From the NCBI GenBank assembly GCA_032209605.1, contig JASFXZ010000003.1, positions 5,706,807 through 5,770,806 on the forward strand: a stretch of 64,000 nucleotides of DNA, written 5' to 3'. Each line of letters starts with the position of its first letter. The stretch's first letter is position 1. Below the pieces are notes generated by a model, which saw only the letters and a program-made list of their open reading frames with translations, had not been told where the DNA came from and did not search any database. Below, piece by piece: positions 25,800 through 37,913 of the stretch. This DNA is from Mactromeris polynyma. Lineage: Eukaryota > Mollusca > Bivalvia > Venerida > Mactridae. Position numbers and translations under genes: made by a program.

Positions 25800-26005
25800 A
25801 AAGAGAGAGAATGAGTAGCGTCAGGGACCGCCACATTCATAAGCTAATGCCTTTCCACACAGACCTCCGGGAAAACAACAGTTCATAAACCATAAGGCAT
25901 TTGAGGAGGCGCAAGGGTAAATACGTTAAGGAACAGGGGCACAAGGAATGGCTTGGCCGACCATAAGGGATACTTAAGGAGAATAAAAGAGAACAAACAA
26001 GGATG
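25800..26005 (-). repeat. Dispersed repeat family A, copy 4
   Basis: Shares AATGCCTTTCCACACAGACC, GGGAAAACAACAGTTCATAA, GAGGAGGCGCAAGGG and AGGAATGGCTTGGCCGACCA with copy 3, about 1.2 kb away in the same orientation. Confidence 0.87.
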
Positions 26006-26566
26006 TGGTTAATGAATGGAACACATCACAGCACGTTTCTAGACAGCTGCCAACAATAGGCCGAAAGTGGGGAGAAAATAACATGAACACTATAATATAT
26101 ATTATAAAGTGATAGAACCGCACAGGAGAAAGGGAACCCAACATACATATAAACACAGATATAAATAATAACCATGCAAAGCATACAATGTGTTCGATAC
26201 AGAATACAAATATCTGCCACCGGAAAAGAAAAATGGATTACTTTCGAAGACAAAAGCGAGAAAGAGTAGAGCATGAATTGTCACATACACATAATAGGAC
26301 ATCCCCAAGCACATTCCAAGTTTACAAAATAAACTAAAAGAAATGAGGGAGACATACAAGTAACGTTGAGGTAAGGACTGCGTAACGACGCCATGTAAAC
26401 AGCATTACGTCAGTACATCGAATTATTTAACCATTACAATACGAAAGCGATAGAAGCACAATGAATACCTCATTAACATACCAGTGAATCCCAGCGCATA
26501 TTGCTGGTCCACGAGGAATGATAGATAATGGGAAGGCACAGAAAACAAAAATCCTTCTGAGTTTTT
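26006..26566. other. No feature recognised
   Basis: A-rich on the plus strand, giving several overlapping minus-strand openings of hydrophobic and cysteine-rich composition. They overlap in different frames and look like composition artefacts. Confidence 0.4.
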
Positions 26567-26723
26567 TACGGTGGCATAGAGGTGACATGTGTGAAATTAT
26601 CTTTATCTCGTTCCAACGAGATAACTATGACGTGGGAACGAGAGAGTTAAGTCGTGGCCACGAAATACTAAGTCATGGGAACAAGATAAAATAATTTCAT
26701 ACTGGTCACCTCTATGCCACAGT
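26567..26723. repeat. Foldback MITE (near-palindromic, about 157 bp)
   Basis: The left arm (GGTGGCATAGAGGTGACATG, TGTGAAATTATCTTTATCTC, GTTCC) is the near-perfect inverse of the right arm (GGAACAAGATAAAATAATTT, CATACTGGTCACCTCTATGC, CAC). The arms cover about 46 bp each. The flanks are T-rich on both sides. If transcribed it would form a long hairpin. Confidence 0.88.
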
Positions 26724-29700
26724 AGTTTTTGGACTTACTGTGCGCAGAATTAAACATAGTATAGAATCATACAAACCGAACATAAGCTACAATGTCTATC
26801 CATTTTTGTGCGTATATAAAGGTTTTGACCGATCGACCTTCAGCATGTCTGTTATTTCTAACAAATACGTATACAAATGTCAGGTTTTCAACTTATAATC
26901 GTAACTGTTCTCACTACAAAATCTGTTTAAAATGTCATTTACCAAATGAACACGTGTTGTTCAGCATTTATTTTAATTATTCCCAATGATGTTTTTCCAA
27001 CATGCTGTTGACAAGAATACACGTTCAATTGTGAAATACGAGTATGTTATATTTTTTCAGCCAAATTCTAATTTGGTATTACAATGCAGGCTTGTTTGAT
27101 TAAATCTATGGTCCAAAAGAATAAGACAATTTGAAAATCTCTGTACAAAGTAATCTTAAAACCAAGAATGTAATCACAAAACGTGCACTACAAAGACTTC
27201 ACTGATTAAAATTGGAATGTAGCGGCAAGCACTATTTCAGCCTTCATTAATATCGAATTCCACATTTTAAGTAAAAAAAAAATGTTTTTAATTATATTTG
27301 AAAATTAATGAAACACAATCAAGACAAAAAGTATTGTTTTATACGTTCCTCTAAGGTACAATTATTTTCTTATAATATATACATTTGTATGTTTTTAAAT
27401 TCGTTGAATCATAATTCAAGTTGATTTAAACTGACACCTCCGTATGCATAATTATATTTACTGAATTACAACACAAAGGTCCCAAAAGGCTGATTTTAAC
27501 GCAAACGTACTAAGTTATAACGTTACTAAATTTCGTTGTATGAATATAACATATTTTCGATATAACGAAGAAATTCGTTATAAGCGTGTTCCGCTGTCAA
27601 CCTTGAAGTAAAAAAGACACTACCTTGATCATCCTTCCCGCGGCTCTGTTTACGTTGATGTAACATTGTAATTCCCCGACAGACAAGTTATACAATCCTC
27701 ATCTTCAACACAGAAAATATTAAAACAATAACTAAGACAGCCGTATTAATGATGAACGCACGGTGCGAACAAAGTCATGTCATTTATATTGAAAAAGACG
27801 ATCTTCATCTGAACAAGATTCCGTCCCTACTGAGTGCTCCTGAGATATTGGAGAAACTCGAGTGGAGTTTGAACCCAATTATTCATCCCATCTCCATAGT
27901 TCTGTCCGCTTCAGCTGCCATATACAATTAGTTGCCGCTTTAAATCAGCAACGTAAATGTCTATTAAGAGTGTTACAGCATTTGACATTTTGTCCGTTTT
28001 TTAAAGTGTGTCGTAAACTTTTTACCACCTTGATAGTTCATGGATTGCTGAAATGCTCGGTGAATTAATTAAGTATATATCTTAACAAACGTTTGTTGAT
28101 TTATTCTTTCAATATACATCTTATGACATACAGTGCATTTTAGAAGACGTTACATGACAATCTAAATAAGATTTACTAAAGTGCATACAAAAAAATAGGT
28201 ACACAATGGAGTGTATAATGTACATGTATATTCAAAACAACACATATGGTGGAAAATACGTCATGTCTGAACTTGTCGCGCTTTGCGTTAACTGTCGATA
28301 TGCTCTCGTGACTTTCCGTGTGCGATATAAGTAATAATCAGAGCACAAGTATTGATGACGTCAAACTCAGCTACAACAACTACAACAAATCATATTTAAA
28401 ACTGCATGGTGTGACGTCACTGCGTTTTGTGCACGAACCGGAGCAATGGAAAACATCAGCCGCCAGCGAGTGTAAACAAACACAAAAACCGAACAATTAA
28501 CTAGATTAAACTAACCGGTCGTCAAAGTACAATGTTAATATGTAACAATACATATCAAATATTGCATATACTGTTTGACCATATAATAAGTTGTACCATG
28601 CAAATGCAAAAAAAACCAAAAGACGGACGCAGGCGCTCTTTTGATTTACTTTATCATTACTGCTAACCCAGATTCCGGCAAGAAAGACATTACAAGAATA
28701 AATAGAATTATTAAATCGGCATCTGTTTTATTTACTGTGAATTCACTAACCCCATAAGCAATATCAATCTGTGTCGATAGCTACAAGGTATGCACAAAGA
28801 TTGATGGAAAATTCATTACATCTGGAAATATATAGGGAATAATATGATATTTTATTTCAGTTACGGTAACCTTGACTTCAATGATTACAGTAGTTGTATA
28901 TAAACTTTGTGGTTAACATTTTCAACATGCATCAGAATGTGGAGTATAGCTCAGACTATAATTTAACGACACCTCTGCGATAAGGTTTTTCATATCCAGA
29001 ATTTTAGAGTGATGCGATTCATACAATTTCTTATGTATATTCTTTTCCCCGTCTGTGTTTATTTGACGTTTCAAGCAGTTAATAGAGAGATTACGATAGT
29101 ACTAAACTTCAATGTACTTGCATGTTTAGTGGTTGACCCATTCACCGTTGGGTCTTGAGCTTCCATTTTGGATGGGCGACGACAGGACGGGTTTACTATT
29201 CTATAATGGCGATCCCTCAAATATCCGGAAACGAAAGGAAGACGTCTGATGTTTGTATTATTGTAATCTTCTCGTATCCTTTACGGCATCTCTTCAGTTG
29301 CACTGGCTTCTGATATCGAACCATCGAGTACATATTTGCATAGTATGAGTTGTACATACATATTACATAAGGAATGCTTGTAATGATTTGTTATATATTT
29401 GTAATAATTTACAAACATACAAAGATATTTTTTTAATAATGATATCATTTCAAGGTTTCATAAGGTTATGAAAGTTCATAATATCAAGTCAACCTTCATA
29501 TCACGAGAGCAAGTATAAATGAAATGTATTTGTATTTTTTCACAATGAAAAACATACACGGTATTCATCCTCTAATGAATGTATATCAATATATGCATTA
29601 ACTATTTTATCTTGGTACCGCGGATTGGAATGACGAATTATTTCTATGTAAAAAGTATGGCTTGGGCATCTAAATCTAGAATATCTTTTTCTTAAACAAA

Positions 29701-29984
29701 ACGGCATATCATTACATAAGTATCTTCAGCGTTCAGCAAAGGTTTGTATAACACCGCGCCGACTTATTTTTCAGCTCATCCCAAAGTTGTTTCATACAAT
29801 CAATTGACAAAACAATAACTCAGTGTTCTACATGCAGTGTATCCAGTATTGTACAGTGAGGATATTCTGATTTACGTTTGTTTATGGTAGTGATAGTCGG
29901 TTTTGAGAGAGGATTGATGTACCTTTCAACCAGGTATAATTCCCTGTGGACACTGACCGTTCCAAAATGTTACTTTTATCTTCA
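26724..29984. other. No gene recognised over about 3.3 kb
   Basis: A 60-codon opening at 27749-27931 has balanced composition (IYIEKDDLHLNKIPSLL...) and could be an exon or a remnant, but I cannot assign it. TTCGTTATAAGCGTGTTCC near 27570 looks like the end of another short inverted-repeat element. Confidence 0.35.
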
Positions 29985-30120
29985 CTGATCCTATATGCTT
30001 GCCTAAGGTCTTCCTAGCACCTCCTCAATGCCTGATATTCTGTGGACTGTTGTTTTCCCGGGGGTCTTTATATAGGGAGGCATAATCGTGTGTATGTGGC
30101 GTTCCCTTAGTATCTCTTTT
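29985..30120 (+). repeat. Dispersed repeat family A, copy 5 (5' part missing)
   Basis: CACCTCCTCAATGCCTGATA, GGACTGTTGTTTTCCCGGGG, GGGAGGCATAATCGTG and TATGTGGCGTTCCCT match the right half of the family; the left half is decayed. Confidence 0.8.
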
Positions 30121-30339
30121 GTTTCTGTAATTGTGTACATTTAGGTGTATTTTATGTCTCAATGTGCTTTTGTGGGTGTCTACGGTATTTCCTGTACGAA
30201 CAAATCAGATATTATTTGGTATACCCTTACGCCAACCATCTGAAAGCGGTTGTCTAATTTTAAACTCTCTTTTATCTTCATTCGACATTTATGTTTAGCT
30301 GTCGTGCTCTTTTGCTTTTGTACATATGTAACCTTCTCG

Positions 30340-30400
30340 TGCTTTTTAGGTGGATATGCACTTTGTATGTGACATTCCCTGGTTGACCTCTTCATTGGTT
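30340..30400 (+). repeat. Short dispersed motif H
   Basis: A segment of the form CTTTTTAGGTGG-(A/C)T-TGCACTTTGTATGTGACAT-TCCCTGG-TTGACCTCTTCATT recurs, diverged, near 30166, 32068, 44745 and 57910, and in reverse near 40437-40479. It is a short interspersed repeat of unknown class. Confidence 0.6.
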
Positions 30401-31567
30401 TTGGTATGTCGTTATGAAATATCAAGCAGCAAACTAGCAATTTTGCAATTATGTTGCGAAATGATTAACATAATAAAAACGATAATGACTTCGTTAAATC
30501 ATTTATTGATTGGGTTACGGAAGGCCGAATCATTAAACTATATTAAAATACATATCAGGTGTACATTTAGTTCTATGGGACGTATTTATCTATTGATATC
30601 TACCTTTTACGAGCAATGCATGACTGGCTTATATTAACTGGCTACTCTGTTGATGAAAATTTAGAGTCATTTGTTCAACCGTACAATTACTATATACCTG
30701 CACTACAGTGTATCTATTTACTTATTGTTCAGTGTATTTATGCTTTAAAGGAACATTTAAGGAACACGTGCGATAATCTTAATATTTAGAAACGATCATG
30801 GCGAATCGTGAGTAAATATTTTATGATAAATATTTTTTATATCGGAATGCGTTCAAACTGATTTTGTGTTTCACATATTAATATACAATAGTCATATACT
30901 TGAAATTAGTATAATAGTTTAACTTAAATAACTTGCAACAATTTTGTCTTATGAGCATAAGTAATTTCAATATTACCACTGGACCGGGTTAGTTCGTTAC
31001 GTAATTTTTAAAACACTCACTATAGTTACAAATGTATATTGATTTTGAAATTGTATGCATTTTCCTTATAATTATGACAAAAAGATATACTCATTTACAG
31101 TAATATGCAAATAGTTGCATTATTATCAAGTTGCGATACTTTTGCGATTAACTGTACCTTCATTACTAATTAGATTTCAGTAATATATAGAAACAATCAC
31201 TATGATTAGGCAGTTGCAAAATACACAATGTATTTTACACTTTAATTACAAAGTTGTTTGATACATGCTAATGTAATTATCATATAAATGAGTCATGTAA
31301 TTATTTGATGGATGTTCAGCAACAGCTTGAAACTAATTCCGTCACTTGGTAACTGTTTAGCTGTTTAACTGTATCATTATGCTTTGAATTTTGCCTTCAT
31401 TTAGATTTGAAATGATTTTTAGAGCAGGAAATTCGACAGATCATTAGATGCTTATTCCGCTTATGGGATAGTTGAGTTCTTTGTTTCTGACATTTTCTGC
31501 TCGACATTTTCATTTCTTTTGAAAAAACGTCGACATTTTTAACCTTTGAAAACAGTCTTTTTATTAC
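30401..31567. other. No feature recognised
   Basis: AT-rich sequence without a supported gene. Confidence 0.4.
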
Positions 31568-31915
31568 TAGAAGATGTTTCGGCGTAGCCGTACTAACATG
31601 GTTTTGCTATTTGCAAATCAGTGTTGTGTAAACCAATCAAAACTTACGTAAACCACCAAGTCAGTTTCCCTTTGCCAAAAAAACACCAACCGAACAACGT
31701 TTGTAACCTTGACGCGGATTGGTTAACCTTTCGATAAAGAGTACGTTACCTTACCGAAATCCACTGAATTACGCGAATTTACCGAAATCCATTTTGGATG
31801 TGGTGTGACCAGAAATCGTAACATCTCGGCATTTTTTTATGTTGCACAACAAATCTTAACTTTCAAAATGCTCCGACCATCTTTTTTCACGATATTTCTT
31901 TTTTAATTTTGCATT
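31568..31915 (+). repeat. Dispersed repeat family B, copy 3
   Basis: Closest match to copy 1: TTCGGCGTAGCCGTACTAAC, TTTGCTATTTGCA, AACCAATCAAAACTTACGTA, CTTGACGCGGATTGGTTAAC, TTTACCGAAATCCATTTTGG and ATGTTGCACAACAAATCTTA follow in order. Confidence 0.87.
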
Positions 31916-32067
31916 TGGTTCAAACTATTTAATAAAACTAGAAATGTTATTGCTCATGAATTTATACTGTATGTTTTGATGTAGTCGGTCAATAGTTATT
32001 CATAGTTAAAACTGTTTATACCAATACCCCCCCCCCCCTAAAATAAAAAATTGTATCTTAATATCTC

Positions 32068-32125
32068 CTTGTGTTTTGGGTTGGCTGTGTACTTTGTACG
32101 TGGCATGTTCTACTCGAAATCTATA
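32068..32125 (+). repeat. Short dispersed motif H
   Basis: CTTGTGTTTTGGGTTGGCTG then TGTACTTTGTACGTGGCATG and TTCTACTCGAAATC. The 140-codon opening over this stretch (32051-32473) begins inside the repeat and is probably not a gene. Confidence 0.6.
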
Positions 32126-35100
32126 TTTATTTCTGTTCATACTAATCCATGTCTAAATGTTAAAGACACATCTTTTCTTACAGCATATGTTAGTTTCTCA
32201 CGTAACAAGTTTCGTGGTGATATCTCAATTCTAACAAGCGATTTTGATCTACAATTGATGTTTATAATTGTGATGACACCGACATTCACTTTCACGCTCC
32301 ACATCTTCTCACCTTGTACAATACGAACATACACACTAATATGGAAATATACACATACACACTCATTCAAAACTCGAGATAATAAGCTGAAAACTACCTA
32401 CATTATGAGTATGACGGCGTTGAATCCCATTGACCCCCACTACAATTCAAAAATCGATCTCTATACAGATTAACTATACACAACAGTAGAATCAAAACCA
32501 AAACTGTATGTCGACAACAGACCTTATATGTTTTAGCCTGAGCCCTAGATCGTAGCAGCTATGCTACATTTCAGATGCTACGCATTTGACCCAATTTCTC
32601 AAAAGCGTTATTCACAACTCTACAGGGTATGTACGCGTGACAAAGTAGCTCAGCATTGGTCATTTAAGCTGCTCCTAACACATGCTAAACTAATTACATT
32701 AGTTTAAGAAACCCCAGTATTAAGTCAATGTTTAATTTCTTTATAACTTTATAATTAATAAGTTTTATTCCGTGACAATAACATTAATGCTAGGCTGACA
32801 CGGTTGTTACCACGATTTTAGTCGTAAAATTAGCCCACACGCAAGCAAGATATTTAAGTAACGATCTAAAAGGGGCTCAAAGGGTTGGCAAAAAAGGCTT
32901 ATTAAAGGTCCATAGAATGGAAATGTCATTGGAATGTAAATGTTAATTAAATTACTATTTTAATGATACTGTAAAAGATCACTGTGTGTATTTCGGAATC
33001 CTTTGATGCATGGGTATTTACTTGTCATAAGGGGATTACAATATTTACTTTCAATTTATTCAGTAAAGACAGTAATGTGGTGGAGTTTAAGGTCGCGTTA
33101 GAAATAAACATGTCCGATGAGCACGCATGGGATGCAATTATCACTCTACAACATCAATACATGGAGATATCAAACGGAAACTGGAACACATAAACTGAAA
33201 ACCATATCGGATTTCACATAAACATGAAACAATTGCTTCTTAGAGGATAGTATTTACTCTCAATATTGCGACTGTGACATCGAAAGAAACGGTCGCGAAA
33301 TCATATGACGGGAGTCACCAAACTAAGATTAGATTGAATGCTAGGTAGTAACGTAATGTTTGATTGTTGACTTGTTAACTATATCGAGCCAACAACAAAC
33401 TTCATGTGCTTTCGTTAGCAATAGCTTTGATATTGGAGGGAGGGAATCAGGGTCAGAGTCGGAGTTCTAGACACATCGGTTTTATATCTGGATGCCCGTG
33501 TCTATTCAAACTAAAATCATCAGTCATGTGAATGAAGTTTATTTTCTCACAAATTCTGACATCAAGATGATTAATTTGCATTACATGACGATAGTATTTA
33601 TAGTAAGACATATCTTTAAAAGCTAAACATATGATTGTGTTTTTTTGTATGTTTTCCGGGTTGTCTCACTAGCGTGTATTGGTAAACAAACATGGTCATC
33701 GGTTGGGTAAATTCAGTAAATAGTCCGCATCGCTTAGCCTGGTACGATTTCTACTGACCCTGTATCATCCCGTGCAAGGTCACTAGATGACCATGTAAGT
33801 AATACTATGCAGTCAAAACGTAGTGTACCACCATATGAGAAGATCGCATCGTTTATTTATGTACTCAGTACATTTAGTAACGCTCGATATGGGATTTCAA
33901 ACTTTTCATTGACTGAACTTTAGGATACAAGAAAAGAACTTGACACGATATTATTGCATGTATACGCAACGTGTAGGCTAAATTTCATGACAATCGACAT
34001 TTATTTTTATGAAAAAATGTGTTTCAAAAGTAATAACATAACTTTTGATGAAGTATGGTAGGCACAAATTATGCGTTTTTAAATGTAAAGAGTTTACATT
34101 TGGCTGCATTCTTCAAAGAAGTTACCAGCTACACACTCCACCTATCTGTAAACTAGTAAATCTAGTTAAAAACTGAAATAAGAGTGATAACTGCTAAGTT
34201 TAAGCTCATTACTTCTGAGTTATGAAACCCCCATTCTAAGTTACAAAAATGTGCTGGTAAATGGAATAAGACTGATAGTTGTTTCGTTTATATTAAGTGA
34301 CTGGTTAGTCAAATGAGACTGACGAGTGTTTTGTTATAAATAAAGCTCGTTCACTTTATGTAATAAAAACAAATTGGAGTTTGATAAAAGCTGAATATTT
34401 AAAAAGTCACAAAATAATACATAAATAGCTTAAGTTAATGAGCCAATATTTCGTGGTTAAGCCATATACTATTTGAATAATATACGACAATTCTGGTGAG
34501 TGCAAGAGGTGCAAACATAAACTATATTGACACTTTTAACATACTATCATGGTGTAATGGAGTATGTATATCATACTACGCGACAAGCAATAAAACAGAG
34601 TGATGTAACCTAACGTGTGTGATTGTCGTACTCATTACACCTACATACATGATGTTTTGAATAAGCAATTGGGTACAAAATGAGACGAAGACACTTACAT
34701 TATTTAAAAGTTTCACTAGTATTCAAACATCCCGACTTTGTTACAAACCCGGTAATATGGAAAAAAAATTCAGCTAGTACTTTTTTTTAAATTATAGCTA
34801 TCAATATCGTCCTTTTACTTTTAAATAATGTTTATTGTAACACAAAATTTGTCTTCATAACTCTAATGACATACTTCAATGTTTTCATCCAAACGGAACA
34901 GAAATTACTGATAACCATAAAACAATGGATATATCAAAGCACTGAAAGTGCTGACAGCAAGGGGCTCACTGCAGATCACAGACGTCACTTTGACATATAA
35001 TTTACACAATAGTCTATCAAGAACACTTTGTTATGTCAGTATATTAAATAATATAGGAGTTGAGTACACAGATTGTAGACAAAGAATTGGTTTAGACTGT

Positions 35101-35190
35101 CAGAAGGATGTATGGAGAAGAAGTAAACAGTAATATTTCACAATGGACTAGTGTCTTTCAGGGGGTCTTCTCCATCCAATCAATTACTAT
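32126..35190. other. No gene recognised over about 3 kb
   Basis: Short openings (for example 32984-33193) have no identifiable domain. A nine-base C homopolymer lies just outside, at about 32030. Nothing else stands out. Confidence 0.35.
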
Positions 35191-36020
35191 TAGGGATGTC
35201 AGCGGTTAACCGTTCGAACGTCTGATTATCGGTTAGTAAATCAATAACCGGTTAATCGAAACAAACTCAAATCAAGTACATTGTATATATTATTATATAA
35301 ATTTGACTAAACCATTGCTGGTGTTGATATTATTAAACACATTTTAGATAAAAATTATCATTGGCAAAACATGGTTATACTTGTAGCCAGAGGTGTGGAA
35401 AGTCAACACTAAATAAGTGTGAATGAAAAACTAATTTTGACACCTTTATGACCTGTCACATATACCAGTAGTTGATTAAGTATACGTTGGATATATTAAA
35501 ATTAAGCTAATGCATGCTTACTAATTGACTTTAATTGCAAAGTTCGTTTGACCATTTAAAAAGAAAAAAAATTCTGTCAGTTTATTTAAAGTGTAATAGC
35601 ATGTCGTAATATTGCCTTTGACTATTACAACACACGTTTACATAATATGAAATGTACATGTATTATAAAAGCATCTGTTACTATACTCAATTACAATTTA
35701 TTTACATGATCAACTCATTCGGAAGGAATAATCGATTATGTATTAGTTACAGCTGGCACATTTGCATTGGCAGGTGTCAGTAATTTTCAACAATATTTAC
35801 ATAAGCGACTCATTGAAATGCACATTCGATTACGTGTGAGAAACAGTTGGCCAATGTATATAAAATTACACATACATTTGTATCCAGGTACGTGTATATG
35901 TATCATTTGTGTATACAATTTTATTTAACGATAAATGTTTTTGTTCTTGTTCGATTAACCGGTTAACCATTCGATAGTACTTTCGGTTAACCGGTTAGCA
36001 AAACAATTGAACATTCCCAT
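35191..36020. mobile_element. Putative non-autonomous hAT-like element
   Basis: The termini TAGGGATGTCAGCGGTTAAC and CGGTTAACCGGTTAGC ... ACATTCCCAT are imperfect inverted repeats. The subterminal regions on both sides carry several copies of GGTTAACC/AACCGGTTAA in opposite orientation (ATAACCGGTTAATCGAA at left, TTCGATTAACCGGTTAACC at right). A (C/T)AGGGATG-like end is typical of hAT elements. There is no ORF, and I could not identify a clean 8-bp target duplication. Confidence 0.55.
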
Positions 36021-36213
36021 CCATAATTATTATAAATCATTAGAGTAATTCATGATTTGCAAACCATAAACTTGTTTTTTAAATTGAAATCACATCATTT
36101 TCTTGTAATGTAAAACAATATCTACACCACCGCTAAACGTTTTATAGGTTTTTGATGCAAATCACTATAGTACTAAACAAAATATAGATCCAAATGTCCC
36201 CGTTTGAAAAAAA

Positions 36214-36312
36214 TCTTGTCCAGTTCTCAAAACCCCTTTAATCCGGAAACCCCTTTAAACCGGATATTTTGTCCGGTCCCGAACTCGTCAATTTAAAGGG
36301 GTTTCAGTGTAA
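36214..36312. repeat. Fragment of an inverted-repeat element
   Basis: AAACCCCTTTAATCCGG and AAACCCCTTTAAACCGG on one side oppose AATTTAAAGGGGTTTCAGTG on the other. This resembles the end of a TA-inserting DNA element. The left terminus is degraded. Confidence 0.5.
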
Positions 36313-36974
36313 TTAGGTTTTATATTGGACAGAACAACCAATCGACCGACCTACAGACAGGATATGACAATATATCAAAAAGTATGTTTCCGTAAATAGT
36401 TAAGATATTCAACGGAACGATGACGGAAAATTGCATTTCCCATGATTTCAATATACGTATAATTGTTCGTTGGATATATTATATGTTGCACCGTTTCTTG
36501 TATACGTATAGATCTCTGCCTACTGCTGTCGTCCGCTGCCTACTGTACACTATCTTATACTATCGTCCGCTAGCTTGTCTTCATTGCACTTCACGCGTGA
36601 TATACGGCTGCGACGGAGACAGACATTTTTTTCTGTAATTTGCAATATTTAATCAGCAAGTTTCTATGGGGATCTTTCTTTTGCGTAAGTGATATAAGCT
36701 CAAATCCGTTTTCTAGCTTATATCGCAAATGCTTACCGCTATTTTTTGTTAGACAGGGATTACTTTCTTCGCCTTTGGCGGTTCAGAATGAAATTCTTGG
36801 GACGAGTCATCCGATGAGTGTTCGCGGATTTCGCCTTCTACAGTAATTGGCTCTAACGAGCCCCTTGCTAAAAATCGTTTCTTTTACAGGTACATGCTGC
36901 AGTCGTTGTGGTATAGATGGATACAATAAATCATATTTGGCCTTTAAAAATGACAGTGTATAATATTTGTTCTT
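36313..36974. other. No exon identified upstream of transporter copy A
   Basis: This is where a first exon or promoter of copy A might lie. Balanced-composition openings occur at 36420-36638 and 36640-36846. A small inverted repeat (GATATAAGCT/AGCTTATATC) sits near 36689-36725. None can be tied to the transporter. Confidence 0.3.
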
Positions 36975-37140
36975 TATTCCTTATGGGTCAGCCAGGCCAT
37001 TCCTTGTGCCTCTGTTCCTTAACGTATGTACCCTTTAACCTCCTCAAGTGCCTTATGATTTATGGATTGTTGTTTTCCCGGAGGTCTGCGTGGGGAGGCA
37101 CTGTCTTATGTATGTTGCGTTCCGTGTAGCTACATATTCT
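36975..37140 (+). repeat. Dispersed repeat family A, copy 6
   Basis: TCCTTATGGGTCAGCCAGGC, CATTCCTTGTGCCTCTGTTC, AACCTCCTCAAGTGCCTTAT, TTGTTGTTTTCCCGGAGGTC and GGGGAGGCACTGTCTTATGT are in family order. It ends about 20 bp before the acceptor of the first visible exon of copy A. ORFs reading through it into that exon are therefore artefacts. Confidence 0.87.
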
Positions 37141-37159
37141 CTCTCTTTTAACTCAACAG

Positions 37160-37524
37160 ATAAAGAGATAGAAGCTATGATTCAGGGTGGTGACGTCACA
37201 CAGAATGAAAAATCGGCTTTACAAGATGACACTGATATTAATCCAGAACATATCTTAAAAGAAGCGGGAGGGTGTGGAAGGTACCAGATCAGAATGTCAG
37301 TTGTCGTCCATCTTATTAAAACTATCGTCTGCTTCAGTTCTTATAACCTTGTCATATTTTCTGCAACACCAAACTGGTATTGTGCAAATGGTAGCGTACC
37401 TGATGATGACATTACATGTTTCGAAGGAAACGGAACTTGCGAGAAAGAAACCTGTCATTTCGGAAACGACACAAAATGCACGGCGTATAGCTTTGATCCC
37501 GAGTTTAACACCTATGTCGGTGAG
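37160..37524 (+). pseudogene. Copy A visible exon 1 (TM1 and extracellular loop)
   Basis: Acceptor TTTTAACTCAACAG precedes it and donor GAG|GTAAAG ends it. Entry is phase 1, exit phase 0. It encodes an acidic N-terminal stretch, HILKEAGGCGRYQ, TM1 and a loop with cysteines and N-glycosylation sequons (NGS, NGT, NDT). The entry phase equals that of copy B. Confidence 0.85.
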
Positions 37525-37913
37525 GTAAAGTATTATTCATTCAGGACAATGACATTGAACTAGCTGTAAAAACAATTGTTAGAAATAATGTAATCTGATA
37601 TACAAGATACAACCTAAACAGAAATAGGAGTATCTGAATTTAAAGCAAAATGTTCAAAGCAGTTTTCATGCCATATTGGTAACGACAAGTACACTGTATT
37701 GTGTATACATCTGAGTTCAGGAGAAATCTGTGACACATAATGTTGTTAAATTTAAACGTCTTACCCAAGAACTTTATTTGCAATCGCAATTATGTATCCC
37801 TATAGGAACTTTATCTCTCATTTGGAGTCACTTTTTAAAGGAATAATTAATTACTTCGACAAAAATGAATTTGATGGACTGATTTTAATTAAAGTTTAAT
37901 TTTAATTTTCCAG

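Noticed and set aside
32051..32473. 140-codon plus-strand ORF
   Set aside because: It starts inside a dispersed repeat (motif H), is low in recognisable features and overlaps a minus-strand opening of similar quality.
36786..36845. Possible hammerhead ribozyme (CGATGAG and TTTCG motifs)
   Set aside because: The CUGAUGA core is not matched and the three helices cannot be drawn convincingly.
37048..37159. N-terminal extension of copy A through the upstream open frame
   Set aside because: This frame runs through dispersed repeat family A, which is non-coding in its other copies, and copy B has nothing similar.
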